NCBI GenBank assembly: GCA_036733345.1 | Contig: DAINAR010000069.1 | Coordinates: forward strand, 1 to 13,029 | DNA: 13,029 nucleotides | Direction of reading: 5' to 3' | From: JAFGMQ01 sp036733345 | GTDB lineage: Bacteria; Desulfobacterota; DSM-4660; Desulfatiglandales; Desulfatiglandaceae | Shown here: positions 1-6,135 of the stretch, in pieces | How positions within the stretch are numbered: the stretch's first letter is position 1 | Layout: each line of letters begins with the position of its first letter | Position numbers and translations under genes: made by a program | Notes under the pieces: model-generated | What the model saw: the letters and a program-made list of their open reading frames with translations, nothing else | The model's database searches: none | Told to the model about the DNA's origin: nothing

Positions 1-78
1 CTGGCTGGCTGGCGAATTAAAAATTGTAAAAACAAAATGTTGTCAGGCACATTGAGTATTACTTATGAATCAGGCGTA
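1..78 (-). other. Sequence downstream of tadC to the left edge
   Basis: These 78 bases follow the last gene. A weak 5-bp stem (AATGT/ACATT, 36-53) is followed on the minus strand by TTGTTTTT. This is too weak to call a terminator, so the transcript may continue past the window. A CTGG triplication sits at the very edge. Confidence 0.3.
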
Positions 79-954
79 TTAATTCACGAAAAACTTAATC
101 AAATAAGGGCCGAATATAATAATAAATATAATGGGAAAAATAAAAATCATCATGGGAATTAAAAGCTTCTGTGAGGCCTGTGCCCCGATTTTTTCCGCCT
201 TCATGAATCTTTCCGATCTCATTCGCTCTGCCTGGGATTTCAGTGCCGATGCAATGCTTGAACCCATTTTTTCAGCCTGAATAAGGGTTGAAACAAAGGA
301 ATCCAGTTCCATTATGTCCACCCTTTCGGCCATTATCTTTAAAGCCTCTTCTCTGGATCGACCGAGTTTGATATTCTGATCCATAAGATATAATTCCACC
401 ACAAACGGATCCTTGTCCTCACGGAATATATCGCATACCTTAAGAACTGATGTATTAAATGCCAGTCCTGCTTCAACTGACAGGGAAAGCATGTCGACTA
501 TATCCGGCATGCTGATCCTGATATTTTCCTGCCTCTGCTTTTTCTTCTCATACAGCCATAAATAAGGAGATAGCAGCCCTAAAAAAAAAGCCAGAGAGAT
601 AACCACATAGCTTCTGAAAACCAGCAAGCATCCGAATCCCACCAGCAGCATGAATGTAATCTGGAATCCTGCCATGTCATTATCGTCTATCTGGCCTTCC
701 AGGCCGGCAGTTATGATATATCTCCTCATCCTGTTCCTGTACTCCGGGATCGGCAGTTTTTTAATAAGCGGAGTCAGTGTCTGGTAAAACGGCTTGAACA
801 TCAAAACGAACCTGGATTCTTCCGAAACCTGGAACTCCTTTTCATCATTGATAATATCACCGGGCCTTCTTCTCGGAATCAAATTGTAAACCAGATAAAA
901 GACCCCCGCTAGGAACAACAGCAGCCCCACCAGTTTAATTATTCCTGCATCCAT
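79..954 (-). CDS. tadC: TadC-type inner-membrane platform protein
   Basis: A 291-residue inner-membrane platform protein of the T2SSF/GspF family. In Tad systems TadC works with TadB, transmitting force from the cytoplasmic ATPase to the growing pilus. Membrane segments are visible at about residues 4-25, 97-113, 116-134 and 264-288. The cytoplasmic T2SSF domain lies at about 149-263 and begins with the typical MPDIVDMLSLSVEAGL stretch, followed by a QAEKMGSS-type segment. The length is normal for TadC. The ATG start is preceded by AGGAG (965-969) at 10 bases. It is the last gene of the run. Unusually, it is separated from tadB by three other genes, although the two are normally adjacent. The family call is firm. 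The choice of TadC over TadB rests on the N-terminal layout and on the other T2SSF gene being a better TadB. Confidence 0.9.
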   Translation of the reverse strand: MDAGIIKLVGLLLFLAGVFYLVYNLIPRRRPGDIINDEKEFQVSEESRFVLMFKPFYQTLTPLIKKLPIPEYRNRMRRYIITAGLEGQIDDNDMAGFQITFMLLVGFGCLLVFRSYVVISLAFFLGLLSPYLWLYEKKKQRQENIRISMPDIVDMLSLSVEAGLAFNTSVLKVCDIFREDKDPFVVELYLMDQNIKLGRSREEALKIMAERVDIMELDSFVSTLIQAEKMGSSIASALKSQAERMRSERFMKAEKIGAQASQKLLIPMMIFIFPIIFIIIFGPYLIKFFVN

Positions 955-972
955 AATAAACCAACTCCTGGC

Positions 973-990
973 CCGGTATGATATAACCGG
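973..990 (-). promoter_or_regulatory. Hairpin in the leader of tadC
   Basis: In the 91-base gap between the GspE/PilB-like gene and tadC, the sequence CCGGTATGATATAACCGG can fold as CCGG/CCGG plus an AT extension with one bulged base. It ends a few bases upstream of the tadC ribosome binding site (965-969). It lacks a T-run, so it does not look like a terminator. It could be an RNA-processing or stability element that sets tadC levels, or chance. The fold is seen by eye only. Confidence 0.3.
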
Positions 991-1045
991 AAATAATTAC
1001 AAAAACTGAAAATGACCGGCAATAGCATTTGAAGTACCGGAATTA

Positions 1046-2755
1046 TCAGCTGTCTATTGTTACTCTCAGAACTTCTTCAATAGTTGTAAGTCCCTTGGCA
1101 AGGTTCCGCAAAGCCATATCCCTGAGAGTAATCATCCCGTAATCCATTGCCGCCTTTTTTATTACCTTGGCGGGCTGGTTTTCCAGAATCAAATCAACTA
1201 TTCTGTCATTTACCTGCAGCATTTCATAAATGCCCAGCCTTCCGTTGTAACCTGTCCCTGCACAGTCTTCACATCCGGTTGCCCGGTAAAAAATATTATC
1301 TTTCCCATCTATGCCCAGAGCCTTTAAAAGATCCGCCTCCGGTTCAAATTCCTGTTTACATTTTTCACAAAGCCGCCTGATAAGTCTCTGGGCAATAACC
1401 GTCATTTGAGCCGAAGCAACAAGATATGGCGGAATACCCATATTAACCAGTCGATTAATGGCGCTGGCAGCATCGTTGGTATGCAGCGTACTGAGCACCA
1501 AATGCCCTGTCATTGCCGCCTTCAGGGCTATATCAGCCGTCTGGACATCTCTAATCTCACCTACCATAATAATATCAGGGTCCTGACGCAGAAAAGATCT
1601 CAATGCCTCCTGAAAAGTCAGGCCGGTTTCAGAACTGCAGCTGACCTGAGTCAATCCGTCAAGCTTATATTCAACAGGGTCTTCCGCTGTTACTATATTT
1701 ACATAATCAGTGTTCAATGCACTGAGAACGGCATAAAGCGTCGTAGATTTTCCGCTGCCTGTAGGGCCCGTAACAAGAATAAGACCTGTTGGATTGCCAA
1801 TGGCCTCTTCCAGCAGGCCTGCCTCTCTCTTATCCATGCCGAGGTCTTCGAGTGTCAGTTGTTTTTTATCTCTCTCAAGTACGCGCATTACTATTTTTTC
1901 CCCATAGAGGGATGGGAGTGAGGAAACACGTATGTCAACAACCCTGTCTTTTATAAGTCCGAAACTTATACTGCCGTCCTGAGGCATATCAATCTGCCCC
2001 ATATCCATTCTGGCCAGCATCTTCAAGCGCGGCAAAAAACCCTCTTTAAAAATTGACGGCCATTTCCAGGCCGTCTGCATGACACCGTCTTTACGATAGC
2101 GAATACGAAAATCACCCTCCCTTGGCTCCATGTGAAGGTCACTTGCTCCATTTCTGACCAGGATATTCATTACATGCTGAAAAAGACGGATAAGATGTGC
2201 ATCATTAATCATCTCCATTGTTCCGGCACGGTCTGTCTTCAGCCTGTTAAGCGATTTTAGAGCGTTTTCAATCAGGACTTCCGCTTTCTCCTCAAGGGGT
2301 TCAACCACATCCATCCGGTTTTGGTAATACTTATCTATTGTGGCTCTTATGGCAGGGCCATTACAACTGTAAGGCTTGACCCTGCAGCCGGTCACCGCTT
2401 CCAGACGGCTCAGGCTGCTTTTATCCTGCGGCATGGCCATTACCAAATGAATGAACTCATTTTCATGTTTAACCGGAAATACGGTTTCTTCACGCGCTAC
2501 GAGACCCGGAAGCAGAAAAGTTATATGATCAATAAACTTGCTGTCAAAAGAAACAAAAGTTGGATCAAGGCACTGGGTTCCGGTAACCTCTTCAAGTACT
2601 GAATTTACGAGGGCTGATTCAGCAAGGCCTTTTTCAATAAGATGATCGGAAATCAGCTTGTTATCCAGGTCCGGAACTGCACCTATCTTCAAGCCTCTGA
2701 TCTGAAAGGCCTTGAACAGCTTTTTGTTGAAGTTGACTACTGTTTCCTTGAGCAA
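1046..2755 (-). CDS. GspE/PilB-family secretion ATPase (second ATPase of the locus)
   Basis: A 569-residue cytoplasmic ATPase of the T2SS GspE / type IV pilus PilB family, a usual length for PilB. The N-terminal part (about 1-145) resembles a divergent MshEN/GspE N-terminal domain. The core has Walker A GPTGSGKST (330-338), an Asp box around AEDPVEY (357-363), Walker B DIIMVGEIRD (394-403, E400), and a His box GHLVLSTLHTND (417-428). A zinc-type tetracysteine follows as two CxxC pairs (C463/C466 and C495/C498). CpaF/TadA lacks this tetracysteine; GspE and PilB carry it. All catalytic motifs are intact, so it should be active. The start is TTG, the only good start after an in-frame TAG, with GGGGA seven bases upstream. 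It follows the lipoprotein gene by 24 bp and is 91 bp from tadC. Its partner may be TadC, TadB or a separate pilus. Confidence 0.93.
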   Translation of the reverse strand: MLKETVVNFNKKLFKAFQIRGLKIGAVPDLDNKLISDHLIEKGLAESALVNSVLEEVTGTQCLDPTFVSFDSKFIDHITFLLPGLVAREETVFPVKHENEFIHLVMAMPQDKSSLSRLEAVTGCRVKPYSCNGPAIRATIDKYYQNRMDVVEPLEEKAEVLIENALKSLNRLKTDRAGTMEMINDAHLIRLFQHVMNILVRNGASDLHMEPREGDFRIRYRKDGVMQTAWKWPSIFKEGFLPRLKMLARMDMGQIDMPQDGSISFGLIKDRVVDIRVSSLPSLYGEKIVMRVLERDKKQLTLEDLGMDKREAGLLEEAIGNPTGLILVTGPTGSGKSTTLYAVLSALNTDYVNIVTAEDPVEYKLDGLTQVSCSSETGLTFQEALRSFLRQDPDIIMVGEIRDVQTADIALKAAMTGHLVLSTLHTNDAASAINRLVNMGIPPYLVASAQMTVIAQRLIRRLCEKCKQEFEPEADLLKALGIDGKDNIFYRATGCEDCAGTGYNGRLGIYEMLQVNDRIVDLILENQPAKVIKKAAMDYGMITLRDMALRNLAKGLTTIEEVLRVTIDS

Positions 2756-2762
2756 AGCATTA

Positions 2763-2767
2763 TCCCC
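2763..2767 (-). promoter_or_regulatory. Ribosome binding site deciding the TTG start of the PilB-like ATPase
   Basis: GGGGA lies seven bases before TTG at 2755. The frame is closed upstream by the TAG stop of the lipoprotein gene (2780-2782), and no ATG or GTG lies between. An out-of-frame ATG at 2760 opens only a seven-codon ORF. TTG is therefore the likely start. The next in-frame TTG (residue 22) has no good binding site and would trim the N-terminal domain. Confidence 0.5.
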
Positions 2768-2779
2768 GGTTTTTCCAAA

Positions 2780-3313
2780 CTAATAATTACCAGTTTTCAG
2801 GGTGTAATCATTTTTAAAAAGATATGTATAATCTCCTGAATACTTGCCGCCTTTCAGTTGCAGGGCATTTGCCAGAAACCATAAATCCAGGTCGTCATTC
2901 CATTTCCGGCGCTCGTTTTCCTGGGGCGGAATCCCCTTGATTCGGTCGATCTCATATCCATTGCGATACAGAATCGTTGTTGGCAGCATCTCCAGTTTAA
3001 ATCTTGAAGGATCATCTTTCATCTGCCAGTGAAATTTGGCGAATTTGGCCTTGCCCGGGTATTTTTTTGCCAGCCATTCGATCCTCCTTTCCATATCCAT
3101 CGCCTGCCAGAACTGTGTATTATAGAAAACCACTATTGCAGGCCCGGGGTAATTGATTATTTCATCGGTGAAATTGTGATGATTTACTGTAATCACTTCC
3201 GGTTTGACGGGAACAGCCACCTCGGGTGGAGGAGGAGGCGGCGGGGCACAGGCTGGAAGTAAAAGACCTGTAAAAACTGCTGCGATAATCAATACTGAAG
3301 ATATTTTTTTCAT
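2780..3313 (-). CDS. Thioredoxin-fold lipoprotein without the CxxC active site
   Basis: A 177-residue predicted lipoprotein. The N-terminus has a lysine-containing n-region, a hydrophobic core and a lipobox-like LLPAC with C22 as acylation site. A run of seven prolines (24-30) follows, probably a spacer from the membrane. Residues about 57-127 match thioredoxin. The stretch from AIVVFYN to KKYPGK aligns without gaps to the thioredoxin active-site region, and MLPTTILYRNG (109-119) matches the cis-proline loop, with P111. The two active-site cysteines are replaced by F68 and A71, and C22 is the only cysteine in the protein. It therefore cannot do dithiol exchange and probably acts as a binding or scaffold domain in the periplasm. 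ATG start with GGGAGAG a few bases upstream. It sits between the GWDK-repeat protein and the PilB-like ATPase. No named family is claimed. Confidence 0.85.
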   Translation of the reverse strand: MKKISSVLIIAAVFTGLLLPACAPPPPPPPEVAVPVKPEVITVNHHNFTDEIINYPGPAIVVFYNTQFWQAMDMERRIEWLAKKYPGKAKFAKFHWQMKDDPSRFKLEMLPTTILYRNGYEIDRIKGIPPQENERRKWNDDLDLWFLANALQLKGGKYSGDYTYLFKNDYTLKTGNY

Positions 3314-3483
3314 AAATCTCTCCCTGAATATATCAAAATAAGGTCATATTTTGTCAGTCAACTGATTCATTCCATCAAAAAAAGGATTCATTTAAATATC
3401 AAACTCTAACCGGTTGCCTTGAAATAAATTATAAAAACCCGTTTTATTATGACTTTAGCCTGCAATATTCTTACTAAAAAAAT
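3314..3483 (-). other. Largest gap inside the gene run; possible internal promoter region
   Basis: These 170 AT-rich bases separate the GWDK-repeat gene from the lipoprotein gene. On the minus strand there is a TTGACT (3356-3361) but no well-placed -10, and a TATAAT (3428-3433) with no good -35. A small AT-rich hairpin (ATAAAA/TTTTAT, 3431-3447) follows the repeat gene but lacks a GC-rich stem. An internal promoter or partial terminator is possible but not shown. Confidence 0.3.
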
Positions 3484-4788
3484 CTAATAGCATTTATCCC
3501 AGCCAGGCTGAACCTTATCCCAGCCAGGCTGAACCTTATCCCAGCCAGGTTGAACCTTATCCCAGCCAGGTTGAACCTTATCCCAGCCCTGGTATGGATT
3601 CGCAAATCCTGTCGGCTGGCCGGCACCTCCCTGAGCGTTTGCCGGAGGAGAAGAAGTTCCCAAAGGAACCCCGGCACCCTGGGAACTGCCCGTGCCGATC
3701 CTGCCGCCCCCTGATGGAAGATTTGCCGGATTAACCCTTGGACCGGGATTGCGGAATATTGGCCGCCTTAATTCAGGATGTTCATTCCACACAGCTTTGA
3801 TCTCATTTTTAATCTGCTGGTTGGTTTTTCCGTCTGGATTAATGCCCAGTCGAATAGCTTCTGCCTTTATTTTATTCCTTCGCCACTCAGCTTCATGTTC
3901 AAGCTGCTCATCAAGCCTGTCAAAGGCCTCATACATGTCACTGAACAGCCAGTCCGTCCACCAGGAACGGACCCTGTCCGTATTGACAGAAACATCAACG
4001 CCGGTTATCAACTTTTCCCCGGGGCCGATATCTTTTTCATGTTTTCCAGTTACCTTTACACCCCAGGTGGTCATGGAAATAATATCCTCAATTGCCCGAA
4101 CAATGACCCATTCACTTCGGGGATTCCACTCAGGATCATACAGGTCATCGGCAGACCGGCTGAAGTCCAGCCCGATAGTTTGTTCCGCTTCTCCCTTAAA
4201 GCCTCCTGCAGATGGGGTTTCAGCCTTTTGACCGTAGGTTATTGAAACTTTTGGTTTTTCCCATGTCCCATCAACGGTGATTGTTCCCGACTGGGAAGCA
4301 ACGCCCCCTGGCATTTTTTTTTCTACCTTGATTTCTTTTATGCCAAGAGGCGCCTTGGGATCATAACTGACTTCAATTGCGCCCACATCCTTTTTTTCTA
4401 TTACCACCTTGCAGGGAAGTGTGCTTACCCCATCCCATCCTGCCAAATCCAGCATGTCATATTGTATTTTGACTTCGTTTCCCTCTGCTCCCACAAGGGT
4501 TACTTCATATGTCATACCCGGCTTTATACCTGTTTTGTCCTCAAGATTTTTTTGCATCTCCTTTATTTTGTCAATACTGCTCCTGAAAGCCTGCTGTACT
4601 TGACTTTCAAGATCAGGAAGTCCCACCCGGATCACCTGCTGAAGGTCCATCTGTGGCGATGGAGAAAGGATGATATCTCCCCAGTTGGTTCCGCCCGCTT
4701 TCGCACCATGCGCCGGTTGAAACATGAATATAACAGCCCCCAAAAAGAAAAGACCTGAGATTGAAAATTTAATCGATAGTATTCTCAT
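3484..4788 (-). CDS. Exported protein of unknown function with C-terminal GWDKVQP repeats
   Basis: I do not recognise this 434-residue protein. It begins with a signal peptide (about 1-28, ending near AHG). Residues about 85-190 look beta-rich with many alternating hydrophobic positions. A charged, helical, tryptophan-containing stretch spans about 270-345. A Gly/Pro/Ser-rich linker runs over 348-398. The tail holds four exact GWDKVQP units and a fifth GWDK, then ends Cys-Tyr. The only cysteines are C126 and C433. ATG at 4788 is preferred over an in-frame TTG six bases upstream, because GAGG (4795-4798) lies six bases before the ATG but would abut the TTG. It lies between tadB and the thioredoxin-like lipoprotein gene, so a periplasmic or surface role in the Tad machine is likely. 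The function itself is unknown. Confidence 0.85.
   Translation of the reverse strand: MRILSIKFSISGLFFLGAVIFMFQPAHGAKAGGTNWGDIILSPSPQMDLQQVIRVGLPDLESQVQQAFRSSIDKIKEMQKNLEDKTGIKPGMTYEVTLVGAEGNEVKIQYDMLDLAGWDGVSTLPCKVVIEKKDVGAIEVSYDPKAPLGIKEIKVEKKMPGGVASQSGTITVDGTWEKPKVSITYGQKAETPSAGGFKGEAEQTIGLDFSRSADDLYDPEWNPRSEWVIVRAIEDIISMTTWGVKVTGKHEKDIGPGEKLITGVDVSVNTDRVRSWWTDWLFSDMYEAFDRLDEQLEHEAEWRRNKIKAEAIRLGINPDGKTNQQIKNEIKAVWNEHPELRRPIFRNPGPRVNPANLPSGGGRIGTGSSQGAGVPLGTSSPPANAQGGAGQPTGFANPYQGWDKVQPGWDKVQPGWDKVQPGWDKVQPGWDKCY
3494..3588 (-). repeat. 21-bp coding tandem repeat, about 4.5 copies
   Basis: Four 21-bp units start at 3494, 3515, 3536 and 3557, and a partial fifth starts at 3578. Each encodes one GWDKVQP heptapeptide at the end of the exported protein. 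Two copies contain CAGCCAGGCTG, an inverted repeat (3500-3510 and 3521-3531). The other two have one base changed (GGTTG). The period is a multiple of three, so copy-number change would keep the frame. Confidence 0.97.
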
Positions 4789-4794
4789 TGCCAA

Positions 4795-4798
4795 CCTC
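4795..4798 (-). promoter_or_regulatory. Ribosome binding site fixing the start of the GWDK-repeat protein
   Basis: GAGG (within GAGAGG, 4795-4800) lies six bases upstream of ATG at 4788. It directly touches the alternative TTG at 4794, which makes that start implausible. Confidence 0.65.
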
Positions 4799-4867
4799 TC
4801 TTTTTTTTTGTTAACATTAAATTCCTATTTTTTAGACTTTAAAGAATTTAATCAGTTAAATTATTAC

Positions 4868-6091
4868 CTATATTTTTACCCTGACAATCTTTAGCATCCA
4901 CCATACTCCCACAAGCTCCATCAGGGCTATCAGGGCAATGATCATCCAGCCCAGAAAGGTAGTATACATAAGCTGAAATACCTCGTGGTTCATACTGTTT
5001 AAAAGCAGGCCAAGCACCAGGGGAAGAAGAGCCAGTATCCATGCCTGCGTTTCTCCCTCAGCGGTCATGCTCTTTGTTTTTTGCTGAACACGTTTCCTTT
5101 CCTGGATCGTTTTTGCCAGCGTATCAAATCTTTCAGGGAGGTTTCCGCCGGATTCAAGGAGAATAAGCGTAGCATTTACCATTATTCTGGTATCGTTGCC
5201 CGACATTCTTCGGGACAGGTGTTTCAGCGAATCCCCCAGGCTGGACCCAAGGCGGTGCTCCCTGATCACCATCTCAAATTCCTGGCTTATCGGGGGCTTT
5301 CCCTCCTCGACAAGCATTTCAATTGCCTGGACAAGGCTTAAACCGGCGCGCAACCCGTTGGAAATCATAACAAGGCCATCAGCCAGCTGGGAGTCAAACT
5401 TTTTTCTCCTCCTCCTGCTGAGAAAAGAAATTATCGGACGAGGCAGATTATAGCCTCCGAAGGCCAGAAAAAACATTAAAAAGATCCTTGTCCCCATCTG
5501 GTCGGCAATATTGTCAGACAGGTTATAGAGACTGTCTTCACTCACAGTATAATTCCCGGATTCCCTTGCCCTGGTTTCAGCAAATGAAGCCTCATTATAT
5601 CTGTCAGTCATCATATACAATGCAGAAAGATTCAGATGTGCCTTTCCATAATGAGGAAAAATCCTTACAGCATTCTTGAACTCCTTCTCAGCCTGCGCAA
5701 AGTTATTAAGACCAAGGTAAGCAACTCCCAGTTCATTGTATACAAGCGGAGATTTAAGTTTCTCCAGACCTTCAAGTTGCACAACTGCCTGTTCAAATTT
5801 CTGCTCCTGATTGTATTTAATAGCCTGTTCAATTGAAAGCCTCTGGTCAATCCTGGAAACTCCGCCAGGCAGCAAAAAACCGATTAGAGCGCCTGCAGCG
5901 GATAGAGAAACGACGGCCCGGAATATTTGCTTTTCATTAAAATTATAAAACATATCGGCCAGAGTTATCTCAATCCATTTTATATATTGAGCCGACTTAC
6001 CACCGGAACCTGAACGGCCTCGAACCCAGATAAATATTGCCGCCCAGACCATAATCAGAATACCCAGCAAGATAATTATTTTTAAATACAT
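4868..6091 (-). CDS. tadB: TadB-type platform protein with an inserted TPR domain
   Basis: A 407-residue inner-membrane protein whose second half is a TadB/GspF-type T2SSF domain (about 235-345), starting FDSQLADGLVMISNGLRAG with the family's LLESGGNLPERFDTLA motif at 311-326. Membrane segments lie at about 3-23, 58-76, 200-220, 349-366 and 374-396. Between the second and third sits a TPR stretch (about 85-180) of roughly three helix pairs, with typical YNELGVAYLGL and FAQAEKEFKNAVRI signatures. The RRRRKK cluster after the third segment puts the T2SSF domain in the cytoplasm, so by topology the TPR part faces the periplasm. TadB is usually about 300 residues; the extra length is the TPR block. 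It probably replaces the separate TPR lipoprotein TadD. ATG start with AAGGAA upstream. It lies 44 bp after the CpaE-CpaF fusion gene. Confidence 0.9.
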   Translation of the reverse strand: MYLKIIILLGILIMVWAAIFIWVRGRSGSGGKSAQYIKWIEITLADMFYNFNEKQIFRAVVSLSAAGALIGFLLPGGVSRIDQRLSIEQAIKYNQEQKFEQAVVQLEGLEKLKSPLVYNELGVAYLGLNNFAQAEKEFKNAVRIFPHYGKAHLNLSALYMMTDRYNEASFAETRARESGNYTVSEDSLYNLSDNIADQMGTRIFLMFFLAFGGYNLPRPIISFLSRRRRKKFDSQLADGLVMISNGLRAGLSLVQAIEMLVEEGKPPISQEFEMVIREHRLGSSLGDSLKHLSRRMSGNDTRIMVNATLILLESGGNLPERFDTLAKTIQERKRVQQKTKSMTAEGETQAWILALLPLVLGLLLNSMNHEVFQLMYTTFLGWMIIALIALMELVGVWWMLKIVRVKI

Positions 6092-6135
6092 TTTTTACTT
6101 TCCTTATACAATTATGCAGACTGATTAGTCTGTAC

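Noticed and set aside
1..14. CTGG repeats at the left edge resembling the CAGCC of the 21-bp repeat
   Set aside because: Only a short low-complexity match with a different period and no shared flank, so probably coincidence.
36..53. Possible terminator after tadC
   Set aside because: The stem is only five AT-rich pairs with an 8-base loop, and the T-run is interrupted.
1406..1921. Long plus-strand frame antisense to the PilB-like ATPase
   Set aside because: It is a shadow of a gene with all its family motifs on the other strand. The plus translation has no domain pattern.
3356..3361. TTGACT as a -35 box for an internal promoter before the lipoprotein gene
   Set aside because: The best -10-like sequences are at 15 bases (TATTTT) or 23 bases (TATATT), so the pair is unconvincing.
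3494..3588. Short regular repeats that could suggest a CRISPR array
   Set aside because: The units are contiguous 21-bp copies with no spacers, they encode a repeated peptide in frame, and no cas genes are present.
3692..4245. Plus-strand frames opposite the GWDK-repeat gene
   Set aside because: The minus frame has a signal peptide, a binding site and in-frame repeats. The plus frames have none of these.
4845..4862. AATTTAA-TCAG-TTAAATT inverted repeat after tadB as a terminator
   Set aside because: It is entirely AT, is not followed directly by a T-run on the minus strand, and the next gene has its own binding site close by.
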